Shown here: positions 7,332 to 14,199 of the stretch, in pieces
Position numbering within the stretch: the stretch's first letter is position 1
How the letters are laid out: each line of letters begins with the position of its first letter
Assembly: GCA_027066725.1 (NCBI GenBank)
Contig: JAMONC010000098.1
Span: 1-14,199 of the forward strand
Length of the DNA: 14,199 nt
Direction of reading: 5' to 3'
Source: Desulfobacterales bacterium
GTDB taxonomy: Bacteria > Desulfobacterota > Dissulfuribacteria > Dissulfuribacterales > JAMONC01
Notes under the pieces: model-generated
The model's input: only the letters and a program-made list of their open reading frames with translations
What the model was told of the DNA's origin: nothing
Databases searched by the model: none
Made by a program: the position numbers and the translations under genes

Positions 7332-7364
7332 AGGTCCTCAAATTTTTAGAGGTAAGAGGTACCT
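7332..7364 (+). promoter_or_regulatory. Candidate hairpin burying the rpsJ ribosome site
   Basis: AGGTCCTC (7332-7339) can pair with GAGG (7356-7359) and ACCT (7361-7364), with T7360 bulged, giving an 8-bp stem and a 16-nt loop. GAGG at 7356-7359 is the best Shine-Dalgarno site for rpsJ. The same CCTC could instead pair with GAGGA at 7309-7313 or with GAGG at 7349-7352, which is part of a perfect tandem AGAGGTA repeat (7348-7361). This allows a switch between folds, but no regulator is shown by the sequence. Confidence 0.3.
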
Positions 7365-7368
7365 AAAA

Positions 7369-7683
7369 ATGATGATCCAAACACAAAGAATAAGGATTCG
7401 CCTTAAAGGATATGATCATAAGCAGTTGGATCAGTCTGTTAGTGAGATAGTTGATACTGCTAAAAGGACTGGGGCTAGGGTAGTAGGACCAATTCCTCTA
7501 CCTACATCTATTAGTCGTTATACAGTGCTTAGGTCGCCCCATATTGATAAGAAGTCTAGAGAGCAGTTTGAGATACGTACTCACAAGAGATTAGTTGATA
7601 TTCTTGAACCAACACAACAGACAATAGATGCCCTTGGAAAGCTTGAGCTTTCTGCAGGGGTAGATGTAGAGATTAAGCTTTAA
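7369..7683 (+). CDS. rpsJ: 30S ribosomal protein S10
   Basis: This is S10, 104 aa, a 30S head protein that in E. coli also acts as NusE in antitermination. The N-terminus QTQRIRIRLKGYDHKQLDQS and the segment GPIPLPTSISRYTVLRSPH are diagnostic, and EQFEIRTHKRLVDI follows. Two adjacent ATGs (7369 and 7372) are possible; GAGG at 7356-7359 is 9 nt from the first and 12 nt from the second, so I kept the first. It is the first gene of the S10 cluster, 79 nt after tuf. That gap has no convincing promoter or strong terminator, so read-through from tuf is likely. Confidence 0.98.
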   Translation: MMIQTQRIRIRLKGYDHKQLDQSVSEIVDTAKRTGARVVGPIPLPTSISRYTVLRSPHIDKKSREQFEIRTHKRLVDILEPTQQTIDALGKLELSAGVDVEIKL

Positions 7684-7708
7684 AAAGCTGAGAAAAGGAC
7701 GATATGTC

Positions 7709-8338
7709 ATGGCCGGATTAAGAGGTATGATGGGCCGCAAGGTCGGAATGACTCGCGTCTTTGCCCCAGATGGGCAATCAATAGCTGTTACTGTACTTGA
7801 AGTGGGGCCGTGTACAGTTCTTCAGAAGAAGACTGTGGAGCGGGAAGGCTATAATGCCCTCCAGTTGGGATTTAAACCCAAGCGTTTAAGTAGGCTTAAT
7901 TTACCTGAACAGGGGCATGTAAAAAAGGCAGGTTTAGATCACGGGTTTTATTATATTCGTGAAGTTAAAGTTGATAATCCTGATGATTATGAATTAGGTC
8001 AGGAGCTTACTTTAAAAGATCTTGATATTAAACAGCTTATAGATGTTACAGGCATTAGTAAAGGTAGAGGATTTGCCGGTACTATAAAACGCTGGGGATT
8101 TCATAGAGGTAAGATGGCCCATGGTTCAAAACACCATCGTACCATGGGCTCTACAGGGCAAAGCGCATTTCCATCTAAGGTGATTAAAGGTAAACGTATG
8201 CCAGGCCGTATGGGCGGTGAGACTGTTACAGTGCGTAATTTAATGGTAGTTGATATACGTCCAGAAGAAAATCTACTTTTAGTAAAGGGTGCAGTGCCTG
8301 GCGCAGTAAATCAGATGGTATGTATAAGATGTAAATAA
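7709..8338 (+). CDS. rplC: 50S ribosomal protein L3
   Basis: L3, 209 aa, binds the 23S rRNA 3' region and reaches toward the peptidyl transferase centre. The protein opens with GMMGRKVGMTRVFAPDG, and the family core is visible as SKGRGFAGTIKRWGFHRG, HGSKHHRTMGSTGQ and KGKRMPGRMGG. Length is typical. AAGGA at 7694-7698 serves the ATG at 7709. It lies 25 nt after rpsJ in the canonical order. Nothing is missing. Confidence 0.98.
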   Translation: MAGLRGMMGRKVGMTRVFAPDGQSIAVTVLEVGPCTVLQKKTVEREGYNALQLGFKPKRLSRLNLPEQGHVKKAGLDHGFYYIREVKVDNPDDYELGQELTLKDLDIKQLIDVTGISKGRGFAGTIKRWGFHRGKMAHGSKHHRTMGSTGQSAFPSKVIKGKRMPGRMGGETVTVRNLMVVDIRPEENLLLVKGAVPGAVNQMVCIRCK

Positions 8339-8373
8339 GCGGCCTTGAGATAAAAGGGAGACAGGTAAAGATT

Positions 8374-9003
8374 ATGGCAACCCTTGCAGTATATGATGCA
8401 CAAAAACAAAAGGTTGGAGAGCTTACAGTACAGGATGATGTATTTGCTGTGCCTGTTAAGGTAGAGCTCTTACAAGAGGTTGTACGTTGGCAAATGGCCA
8501 AACGTAGGGCTGGGACTGCTTGTACTAAGCGTAGAGATGAAGTAAGTGGCGGTGGTAGAAAACCATGGCGACAAAAAGGTACAGGTAGAGCAAGGGCTGG
8601 TTCTAATACTTCACCTCTTTGGAAAAGAGGTGGTTCAGTCTTTGGTCCAAAGCCCAGGTCTTATGCATATAAGTTGCCTAAAAAAGTGAGAGCTCTAGCT
8701 CTTAGAATGGCACTTAGCGATAAGGTAGGTTCAGATAGGCTTTTTGTTTTAAGAGATTTCGGTCTTAATGAGATTAAGACCAAAAATATGGCTCAATTGG
8801 TTGATAGGTTTTCTGATGGTACAAGGAAGGCTGTTATAGTAACTAGTGAGCCTAATCAGATAGTTGAGCTTTCAGCCAGAAATATTCCGTATGTAAAGGT
8901 ATTAAGACAAGAAGGTCTTAATGTATATGACCTTTTAAGATATGACTATGTGATAATACATGAGCCTGCTGTTGCTAAAATAGAAGAGAGGCTTAGGCCA
9001 TGA
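8374..9003 (+). CDS. rplD: 50S ribosomal protein L4
   Basis: L4, 209 aa, lines the peptide exit tunnel; in E. coli it also represses its own S10 operon through the leader RNA. The basic tunnel loop is visible (EVSGGGRKPWRQKGTGRARA, then FGPKPRSYAYKLPKKVRALA). The C-terminal globular part ends with YDLLRYDYVIIHEPAVAKIE. The ribosome site is weak: AGG at 8363-8365 at 8 nt, or AAGGGAG ending at 8360 at 13 nt. The stop overlaps the rplW start by ATGA at 9000-9003, which suggests translational coupling. Whether L4 autoregulates here is unknown; the E. coli-type leader is not evident. Confidence 0.98.
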   Translation: MATLAVYDAQKQKVGELTVQDDVFAVPVKVELLQEVVRWQMAKRRAGTACTKRRDEVSGGGRKPWRQKGTGRARAGSNTSPLWKRGGSVFGPKPRSYAYKLPKKVRALALRMALSDKVGSDRLFVLRDFGLNEIKTKNMAQLVDRFSDGTRKAVIVTSEPNQIVELSARNIPYVKVLRQEGLNVYDLLRYDYVIIHEPAVAKIEERLRP

Positions 9004-9290
9004 GTGAAAATTATACTATTATAAAAGGTCCTTGGGTTACAGAGAAGTCAACGCTTTTAAATGAATACAATAATCAGGTAGTGTTTGAGGTAGACCCAAA
9101 GGCTAATAAAATTGAGATTAAAAAGGCTGTAGAACAGATTTTTAAAGTAAAAGTAATGTCTGTAAGGACTATGTGGGTTAAAGGTAAACCCAAACGCCTT
9201 GGACGTAGCTTCGGTTATAGAAGTAAGAGAAAAAAGGCTATTGTGCGCCTTGAGCCAGGGCATAAGATAGAATTTTTTGAAGGTGTTTAG
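9000..9290 (+). CDS. rplW: 50S ribosomal protein L23
   Basis: L23, 96 aa, sits at the tunnel exit and docks trigger factor and SRP. Family features are the N-terminal IIKGPWVTEKSTLLNE, VVFEVDPKANKIEIKKAVEQ, and the basic loop with VKGKPKRLGRSFGYRSKRKK. The start overlaps the rplD stop by 4 nt. GAGAGG at 8986-8991, inside rplD, gives an 8-nt spacing. Length and sequence are ordinary. Confidence 0.97.
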   Translation: MSENYTIIKGPWVTEKSTLLNEYNNQVVFEVDPKANKIEIKKAVEQIFKVKVMSVRTMWVKGKPKRLGRSFGYRSKRKKAIVRLEPGHKIEFFEGV

Positions 9291-9326
9291 TTGTTATTAT
9301 TAGTGTTTTAATGGGGGATTAAATAA

Positions 9327-10148
9327 ATGCCCGTAAAATATTATAAGCCAACATCTCCAGGTAGGCGTTTTATGAGTGTTCTGGTTGATCCAGATCTTAC
9401 TAAAAAAGAACCAGAACGCTCTTTGTTGGAGCCTTTAAAGAAGACGGGTGGCAGAAATGTATATGGTAGAGTTACTGCTCGTCATCGTGGAGGAGGACAT
9501 AAAAGAAAATATAGGATCATAGATTTTAAGCGGGATAAGTTTGGAATTCCTGCAAAGGTTGCTGCAATAGAATATGATCCTAATAGATCAGCACGTATTG
9601 CTCTTTTACATTATAAGGATGGAGAAAAACGTTATATTATTGCTCCATTAGGATTAAAAGTGGGTGATGAAGTAATTTCTGGGGATATAGTAGATGTAAA
9701 GCCAGGAAATGCTATGCCCCTTAAAAATATGCCACTTGGTACACTTGTTCATAATATAGAGATGAGACCAGGAAAGGGTGGACAGATTGTCAGAAGTGCA
9801 GGTGCAGCCGCTCAAGTAATGGCAAAAGAAGGTAATTATGTACAGCTTAGATTGCCAAGTGGTGAAGTTAGAATGTTTCATGAGAGGTGCCTTGCTACTG
9901 TAGGACAGGTTGGTAATTTGGACCATGAGAACGTTTCTATTGGCAAGGCAGGTCGTAGTAGGTGGCTTGGTCGACGTCCAAGGGTAAGAGGTGTTGCAAT
10001 GAATCCTGTTGATCATCCAATGGGTGGCGGTGAAGGACGTTCTTCTGGTGGAAGACATCCTTGCAGTCCTTGGGGTTGGCCAACAAAGGGATATAAAACC
10101 AGGAAGAAGAAACCAAGCGACGTATTTATTGTGCGTCGTCGTAAATAG
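9327..10148 (+). CDS. rplB: 50S ribosomal protein L2
   Basis: L2, 273 aa, is needed for subunit association and peptidyl transferase activity. The N-terminal KYYKPTSPGRRF and RVTARHRGGGHKRKYRIIDF are typical. The C-terminal signature DHPMGGGEGRSSGGRHPCSP contains the histidine equivalent to E. coli H229, and the basic tail ends VRRRK. GGGGGA at 9313-9318 lies 8 nt before the ATG. A 36-nt gap separates it from rplW. Confidence 0.98.
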   Translation: MPVKYYKPTSPGRRFMSVLVDPDLTKKEPERSLLEPLKKTGGRNVYGRVTARHRGGGHKRKYRIIDFKRDKFGIPAKVAAIEYDPNRSARIALLHYKDGEKRYIIAPLGLKVGDEVISGDIVDVKPGNAMPLKNMPLGTLVHNIEMRPGKGGQIVRSAGAAAQVMAKEGNYVQLRLPSGEVRMFHERCLATVGQVGNLDHENVSIGKAGRSRWLGRRPRVRGVAMNPVDHPMGGGEGRSSGGRHPCSPWGWPTKGYKTRKKKPSDVFIVRRRK

Positions 10149-10175
10149 TTAGAGTGAAAGAGTGAAGGAGGGACG

Positions 10176-10463
10176 ATGCCACGTTCTTTAAAAAAGGGTC
10201 CCTTTGTAGATGAGCATCTATTAAAGAAGGTGCGTAAGGCAAGAGAGACCAACGACCGCAGGGTTATTAAGACATGGTCTAGACGGTCAATGATTATTCC
10301 AGAGATGGTAGGATTGACCTTTGCGGTTCATAATGGTAGGAAATTTATCCCTGTATTTATTACAGAGAATATGGTCGGGCATAAGCTCGGCGAGTTTTCA
10401 CCAACTAGAACATTTTATGGACACGCTGCAGATAAGAAGGCTAAAAAAGCTAAAAAGAAATAG
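10176..10463 (+). CDS. rpsS: 30S ribosomal protein S19
   Basis: S19, 95 aa, forms a complex with S13 in the 30S head near the A-site tRNA. MPRSLKKGPFVDEHLLKKV, SRRSMIIPEMVGLTFAVHNG and NMVGHKLGEFSPTRTFYGHA are diagnostic. The C-terminus is lysine-rich (DKKAKKAKKK). A strong AAGGAGGG at 10165-10172 precedes the ATG. It is in canonical position between rplB and rplV. Confidence 0.98.
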   Translation: MPRSLKKGPFVDEHLLKKVRKARETNDRRVIKTWSRRSMIIPEMVGLTFAVHNGRKFIPVFITENMVGHKLGEFSPTRTFYGHAADKKAKKAKKK

Positions 10464-10496
10464 TGTGTTCTTAAAAGAAAGAGGGGTTTAGTTGTT

Positions 10497-10829
10497 ATGG
10501 AAGCACGGGCAGTTGCTAAATATATAAGGATTTCTCCGCAGAAGGCCCGATTGGTAGCAGATGTAGTAAGGGGCAAACCTGTGGGCGAGGCTCTTACTGT
10601 TTTGAGTTTTATGCCTAAAAAAGGTGCTCGTATTATAAAAAAGGTATTAGAGTCTGCTTTGGCAAATGCGGATCAGAACCCCAGTATTGATATAGAGACT
10701 TTATACATCAAAAAGATAGTTGTAGATGAAGGACCGCGTCTTAAGAGATGGCGTCCAAGGGCAATGGGGCGAGCCTATGGTATAAAGCATAGGTTGTCTC
10801 ATATAACTATTGTGTTAGATGAAGCTTAA
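10497..10829 (+). CDS. rplV: 50S ribosomal protein L22
   Basis: L22, 110 aa, lines the exit tunnel and is a known site of macrolide-resistance changes. It begins MEARAVAKYIRISPQKARLV and carries the loop/C-terminal signature KRWRPRAMGRAYGIKHRLSH. GAGGGG at 10481-10486 lies about 10 nt upstream of the ATG. It lies 33 nt after rpsS and ends 29 nt before rpsC. The length is normal and no tunnel-loop insertion is seen. Confidence 0.98.
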   Translation: MEARAVAKYIRISPQKARLVADVVRGKPVGEALTVLSFMPKKGARIIKKVLESALANADQNPSIDIETLYIKKIVVDEGPRLKRWRPRAMGRAYGIKHRLSHITIVLDEA

Positions 10830-10858
10830 GATATAAGGAAAAGAATCGGGAGGAGACC

Positions 10859-11533
10859 TTGGGACAGAAAGTCAACCCCATCGGCCTTAGGCTAAAGATT
10901 ACACGTACATGGGACTCTCGTTGGTATGCTGAGAAGGAATTTCCTTCTTTGGTTTACGAGGACTTTAAAGTTCGTAAATTTATAAAAGACAGAGTTTATC
11001 ATGCAGGTATCTCTAAGATTGAGATAGAACGACTTGGTACAGAGAGGGCTTCTCAGCGTCTAAGAATTAGGATACATACAGCCAGGCCAGGTATTGTAAT
11101 AGGTAAAAAAGGTGTAGAGATAGATGCTCTTAAAAAGGGTTTAGAGAAAGAGCTTAAAAAGAGTGTCTTGATTGATATTACAGAGGTTAGGCGTCCTGAG
11201 ACAGATGCTCAGCTTGTAGCAGAAAATGTTGCAGCTCAACTTGAAAGAAGAATTTCTTTTAGAAGAGCTATGAAGAGAGCTGTTGGTCTTGCTCTTAAGT
11301 TTGGAGCTCAAGGTATAAGGATACAGTGTGCAGGAAGACTTGGTGGAGCTGAGATGGCAAGAAGAGAGTGGTATCTTGAAGGGCGAGTTCCTCTACATAC
11401 ATTAAGGGCAGATATTGATTATGGCTTTGCTGAGGCAAAGACTACCTATGGTGTTATTGGGGTAAAGGTCTGGATATTTAAGGGAGAAATTCTTCCTGAG
11501 AAGCATGGAGCAACAGAGCCTCTTCGTATATAA
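10859..11533 (+). CDS. rpsC: 30S ribosomal protein S3
   Basis: S3, 224 aa, lies at the mRNA entry tunnel of the 30S subunit. It begins MGQKVNPIGLRLKITRTWDS, which fixes the TTG at 10859 as the start; a strong GGGAGGAG (10848-10855) supports it. The KH domain shows RPGIVIGKKGVEIDALKKGL, and the C-terminal domain shows RREWYLEGRVPLHTLRADID. It is one of three TTG starts in the window. No truncation. Confidence 0.98.
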   Translation: MGQKVNPIGLRLKITRTWDSRWYAEKEFPSLVYEDFKVRKFIKDRVYHAGISKIEIERLGTERASQRLRIRIHTARPGIVIGKKGVEIDALKKGLEKELKKSVLIDITEVRRPETDAQLVAENVAAQLERRISFRRAMKRAVGLALKFGAQGIRIQCAGRLGGAEMARREWYLEGRVPLHTLRADIDYGFAEAKTTYGVIGVKVWIFKGEILPEKHGATEPLRI

Positions 11534-11569
11534 ATTGTACAAAAAAATAAGAGTAAGAGGATTATAGAC

Positions 11570-11986
11570 ATGCTCAGTCCAAAAAGAGTTAAATATAGAA
11601 AGCAACAAAAAGGGCGTATTAAGGGAGTTGCCCAACGGGGTAATAGACTAGCTTTTGGAGATTTTGGTTTAAAGGCTCTGGGTCGAGGAAGACTTACTGC
11701 TCAACAGATTGAAGCTGCACGTATTGCTATTACAAGACATGTACGTCGTGGTGGTAAGATTTGGATCAGGGTTTTTCCTGATAAGCCTGTTACTAAAAAA
11801 CCTGCAGAGACTCGTATGGGTAGTGGAAAAGGTTCTGTTGAGTATTGGGTAGCAGTAGTTAAGCCAGGCCGCATCCTTTATGAGATGGAGGGTGTTGACG
11901 AGGCTCTGGCCCGAGAGGCTTTAAGATTGGCAGCTCATAAGTTGCCAATTCCAACAAAAATTGTAGCTAGGAGTGAGATGCTATGA
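11570..11986 (+). CDS. rplP: 50S ribosomal protein L16
   Basis: L16, 138 aa, helps position A-site tRNA on the 50S subunit. MLSPKRVKYRKQQKGRIKG, the RRGGKIWIRVFPDKPVTKKP stretch, and GSGKGSVEYWVAVVKPGRIL identify it. AAGAGG at 11555-11560 is 9 nt before the ATG. Its stop overlaps the rpmC start by ATGA at 11983-11986, implying coupled translation. Confidence 0.98.
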   Translation: MLSPKRVKYRKQQKGRIKGVAQRGNRLAFGDFGLKALGRGRLTAQQIEAARIAITRHVRRGGKIWIRVFPDKPVTKKPAETRMGSGKGSVEYWVAVVKPGRILYEMEGVDEALAREALRLAAHKLPIPTKIVARSEML

Positions 11987-12189
11987 AGGCCCAAGAGCTT
12001 CGAGATTTGAGCCTGGAAGAGTTAATGGCTAAAGAGAAAGATTTGAGACACGAGCTTTTTAATTTACGTTTTCAGCATGCAACTCATCAACTGGAAAATG
12101 TTATGCGTATTCGTCAAGTAAGAAGAGATATTGCTCGTGTTAAGACAATTATAAGAGAACGGCAGCTTGCAGCCCAGGCTGAGTCTTAA
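11983..12189 (+). CDS. rpmC: 50S ribosomal protein L29
   Basis: L29, 68 aa, is a small two-helix protein near the tunnel exit next to L23. ELRDLSLEELMAKEKDLRHE, LFNLRFQHATHQLENVMRIR and RQVRRDIARVKTIIRER match the family along its whole length. The ATG overlaps the rplP stop; AGGAG at 11969-11973 inside rplP is the ribosome site. Length is normal. Confidence 0.97.
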   Translation: MKAQELRDLSLEELMAKEKDLRHELFNLRFQHATHQLENVMRIRQVRRDIARVKTIIRERQLAAQAES

Positions 12190-12205
12190 AGAAATGGAGT
12201 AGATT

Positions 12206-12463
12206 ATGGGGACCAAAGGACTGCGCAGGACCCTTATTGGAACAGTAACAAGTGATAAGATGGATAAAACCGTAGTGGTGCTTGTAACTAGACGTTTTAA
12301 GCACCCAATATACGGGAAATATATTCAGCGTCATAAAAAGTACATGGCCCATGATCCCAAAAATGAATGTAAGTTGGGAGACAGGGTCATGATTGAAGAA
12401 AGCAGACCTCTTAGCAGGCGAAAACGTTGGGTAGTAAAAACTATTGTTGAGAGGGCTGTATAG
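12206..12463 (+). CDS. rpsQ: 30S ribosomal protein S17
   Basis: S17, 85 aa, is an OB-fold primary 16S rRNA-binding protein. The core GTVTSDKMDKTVVVLVTRRF, then HPIYGKYIQRHKKYMAHDP and IEESRPLSRRKRWVV are diagnostic. GGAG near 12196-12199 precedes the ATG by about 7 nt; the ATG at 12194 is in frame but meets a stop after one codon. It follows rpmC by 16 nt. Confidence 0.97.
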   Translation: MGTKGLRRTLIGTVTSDKMDKTVVVLVTRRFKHPIYGKYIQRHKKYMAHDPKNECKLGDRVMIEESRPLSRRKRWVVKTIVERAV

Positions 12464-12481
12464 GAAAGGAAGGGATCAGCC

Positions 12482-12850
12482 ATGATCCAACAGGAAAGCA
12501 TATTAAACGTTGCAGATAATTCAGGAGCCAAGCGGGTACTTTGTATTAGAGTTCTTGGAGGCACGGGCAGACGCTACGCTCGTATTGGAGATGTAATAGT
12601 AGTGTCTGTAAAAGAGGCGTTACCAAACTCAAAAGTTAAAAAAGGAGATGTTGCCCGTGCAGTAGTTGTTCGGACTAAGAAAGAGCTTCCAAGGCCAGAT
12701 GGTTCTCTTATCCGTTTTGATGAAAATGCTGCTGTACTTATTAATCAGTATGGAGAGCCTGTTGGTACAAGAATTTTTGGTCCTGTTGCAAGGGAGCTTC
12801 GTGCCAAGCATTTTATGAAGATAATATCACTTGCACCAGAGGTGCTTTAG
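12482..12850 (+). CDS. rplN: 50S ribosomal protein L14
   Basis: L14, 122 aa, forms part of an intersubunit bridge and, in bacteria, binds the RsfS silencing factor. MIQQESILNVADNSGAKRVL, GDVIVVSVKEALPNSKVKKG and IFGPVARELRAKHFMKIISL cover the full length expected. A purine-rich AAGGAAGGG at about 12466-12474 precedes the ATG. It begins the spc part of the cluster with no promoter visible in the 18-nt gap after rpsQ. Confidence 0.98.
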   Translation: MIQQESILNVADNSGAKRVLCIRVLGGTGRRYARIGDVIVVSVKEALPNSKVKKGDVARAVVVRTKKELPRPDGSLIRFDENAAVLINQYGEPVGTRIFGPVARELRAKHFMKIISLAPEVL

Positions 12851-12863
12851 GAGGCAATTAAAG

Positions 12864-13229
12864 ATGATGGCACGTAAAAGAGGAAAGAAAAAGTTAGAAA
12901 AAGTCCGAACATATCTTCGCAAAAATGATCGAGTAATGATTATTGCAGGTAAGGATAAAGGCAAAGTTGGAAAGATTTTGTCTATAGATAGGAAAAAGGG
13001 CCGAGCTATTGTGGAAGATGCTAATATTGTAAAGCGTCACTTAAAGCCTGGTCCTGGTACTCAGGGTGGTATTGTAGAAAAACCCGCGCCAATTCATCTT
13101 TCTAATCTTATGCTTATATGTCCTAAGTGTACAGACCCTGTACGTATTGGACGCAAGATTTTAGAAGATGGTAAGAAAGTAAGAGTTTGTAAGAAGTGTG
13201 GCGAGATTATAGAGCCTGCGAGCAAGTAG
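12864..13229 (+). CDS. rplX: 50S ribosomal protein L24 with C4 zinc motif
   Basis: L24, 121 aa, initiates 50S assembly. A KOW segment is seen early (KNDRVMIIAGKDKGKVGKIL, about 20-39), followed by VKRHLKPGPGTQGGIVEKPA. The C-terminal part carries CPKC (C86, C89) and CKKC (C109, C112), a likely zinc ribbon found in many but not all bacterial L24 proteins. I start it at the ATG at 12864, 9 nt after AGGAGG (12849-12854). The adjacent ATG at 12867 is possible. A longer reading from 12831 would overlap rplN and lacks family similarity at its N-terminus. Confidence 0.96.
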   Translation: MMARKRGKKKLEKVRTYLRKNDRVMIIAGKDKGKVGKILSIDRKKGRAIVEDANIVKRHLKPGPGTQGGIVEKPAPIHLSNLMLICPKCTDPVRIGRKILEDGKKVRVCKKCGEIIEPASK

Positions 13230-13255
13230 GAATTTAAATTGGAGGCGAGCTAGGC

Positions 13256-13795
13256 ATGTCCTTGCTGTTAGAGATATATAAAAATGAGTGTGTTCCAAAG
13301 TTAATGGAGCGCTTTGGTTATAAGAATCCCTTTGAAGTCCCTAAGATAGAAAAGATAGTTTTAAATATGGGGCTTGGTGAGGCAATTCAGAATCCTAAGA
13401 TCCTTGACAGTGCAGTTGAAGAGCTTGCACTCATTGCAGGTCAAAAACCTGTTATTACAAGGGCAAAGAAGTCTATTGCAGCATTTAAGTTAAGAGCTGG
13501 GATGCCAATAGGCTGTAGAGTAACCTTACGTGGTAAGAGAATGTATGACTTTTTATTAAAATTAGTAAGGATTGCCTTACCACGTGTTAGAGATTTTAGG
13601 GGAGTATCACCGAGAGGTTTTGATGGTAGAGGAAATTATACGCTTGGTATAAGAGAGCATGTGATATTCCCTGAAATTGACTATGACAAAATTGATAAGA
13701 TAAAAGGCATGAATGTTACTGTAGTTACTACAGCCAAGACAGATGAAGAGGCCAAATTTTTGTTAGATTGTCTTGGTATGCCTTTTAGGAAATAG
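13256..13795 (+). CDS. rplE: 50S ribosomal protein L5
   Basis: L5, 179 aa, binds 5S rRNA and contacts the P-site tRNA. YKNPFEVPKIEKIVLNMGLG, the basic RAKKSIAAFKLRAGMPIGCR and RGVSPRGFDGRGNYTLGIRE are hallmark segments, with FPEIDYDKIDKIKGMNVTVV near the C-terminus. GGAGG at 13241-13245 lies 10 nt before the ATG. Length is standard. Confidence 0.98.
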   Translation: MSLLLEIYKNECVPKLMERFGYKNPFEVPKIEKIVLNMGLGEAIQNPKILDSAVEELALIAGQKPVITRAKKSIAAFKLRAGMPIGCRVTLRGKRMYDFLLKLVRIALPRVRDFRGVSPRGFDGRGNYTLGIREHVIFPEIDYDKIDKIKGMNVTVVTTAKTDEEAKFLLDCLGMPFRK

Positions 13796-13832
13796 AAATG
13801 AGTGAAGATATAAGACGATAAGGAGGCTAATC

Positions 13833-14018
13833 TTGGCACGCAAGGCTCTTATGATTAAAGCACAGAGAAAGCCAAAATTTAAGGTTAGAAAGTATAATCG
13901 TTGTCCTATTTGTGGACGTCCACGTGGATATTTGAGACAGTTTGGTCTTTGTAGAATTTGTTTTAGAAAGATGGCATCTTCGGGGTTAATACCCGGGGTT
14001 ACAAAGGCAAGTTGGTAA
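13833..14018 (+). CDS. rpsN: 30S ribosomal protein S14, zinc-binding short form
   Basis: S14, 61 aa, is the short type Z (zinc) form of this 30S head protein, not the long zinc-free form typical of E. coli. The zinc ligands are C24, C27, C40 and C43, in RCPICGRPRGYLRQFGLCRI. The C-terminus GLIPGVTKASW is the family end. The TTG at 13833 gives MARKALMIKAQRK and is preceded by AAGGAGG at 13820-13826. It is in canonical position between rplE and rpsH. Confidence 0.97.
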   Translation: MARKALMIKAQRKPKFKVRKYNRCPICGRPRGYLRQFGLCRICFRKMASSGLIPGVTKASW

Positions 14019-14054
14019 TTTTATAGTGTCTAAGTTAAGGGAGATAATACAGCC

Positions 14055-14199
14055 ATGTCGATGACTGATCCGATTGCAGACATGCTGACCAGAATACGTA
14101 ATGCGGTCAAGGCAAAGCATGACCGGGTAGATATACCTGCTTCTGGCATTAAAAAAGAGATTGCTAGGATTTTAAAAGAAGAAGGGTATATTTCAAATT
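14055..14199 (+). CDS. rpsH: 30S ribosomal protein S8, 3' end beyond window
   Basis: The first 48 codons of S8, a primary 16S rRNA-binding protein that in E. coli represses the spc operon. MSMTDPIADMLTRIRNAVKA is the family N-terminus, continuing VDIPASGIKKEIARILKEEG. AAGGGAG at about 14037-14043 precedes the ATG by roughly 11 nt. An ATG two codons later is possible, but its spacing is worse. The gene is cut by the window edge, not broken. Confidence 0.96.
   Translation, partial: MSMTDPIADMLTRIRNAVKAKHDRVDIPASGIKKEIARILKEEGYISN

Noticed and set aside
7309..7347. GAGGA/TCCTC stem followed by AAATTTTT as a tuf terminator.
   Set aside because: A 5-bp stem with a 21-nt loop is too weak for an intrinsic terminator, and no clear promoter for rpsJ follows. 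It is kept only as an alternative fold of the rpsJ leader.
12831..12863. Upstream extension of rplX overlapping the end of rplN.
   Set aside because: The extra residues do not resemble L24, and AGGAGG at 12849-12854 points to the ATG at 12864.

Overview
The window looks like a low-GC chromosomal segment from a bacterium whose r-protein and EF-Tu sequences resemble the deltaproteobacterial/Desulfobacterota lineage. That placement comes from the look of the proteins, not from a search. All recognisable genes lie on the + strand. There are two blocks separated by a strong-looking stable-RNA promoter.

Block 1 (about 55-5421) is a four-gene accessory operon: a small MJ0936/YfcE-type metallophosphoesterase (220-717, TTG start), hydantoinase/oxoprolinase subunit A (hyuA-like, 735-2702), a soluble PAS-domain histidine kinase (2738-3835), and hydantoinase/oxoprolinase subunit B (hyuB-like, 3847-5421). 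Gaps are 17, 35 and 11 nt, so co-transcription is likely. HyuA and HyuB should form one ATP-dependent amidohydrolase or carboxylase-type enzyme of unknown substrate. The kinase inserted between the two subunit genes is the most unusual gene-content feature. No response regulator is present in the window.

Block 2 (about 5457-14199) starts with an AT-rich UP-like stretch and a TTGCTT-17-TAATAT promoter. It reads through tRNA-Thr(UGU), tRNA-Tyr(GUA), tRNA-Gly(UCC), tRNA-Thr(GGU) and tuf, the same order as the E. coli thrU-tyrU-glyT-thrT-tufB operon. It then runs directly into a fused S10-spc ribosomal protein cluster: rpsJ, rplC, rplD, rplW, rplB, rpsS, rplV, rpsC, rplP, rpmC, rpsQ, rplN, rplX, rplE, rpsN and a 3'-truncated rpsH. 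In E. coli tufB is followed by secE-nusG, and the S10 operon lies separately downstream of the rpsL-rpsG-fusA-tufA operon. The layout here is what a recombination between two tuf copies would leave. The tuf gene also has codon use unlike the r-protein genes, with patches (for example the last 48 nt) that look different from its body.

The genes of block 2 act together in translation. EF-Tu carries the aminoacyl-tRNAs encoded just upstream, and the r-proteins build both subunits. A small hairpin that could bury the rpsJ Shine-Dalgarno site sits in the tuf-rpsJ gap. I found no mobile element, CRISPR array, rRNA or clear new multi-gene system. The longest stretch without a gene is the first 219 bases, which hold a possible promoter with an inverted repeat.
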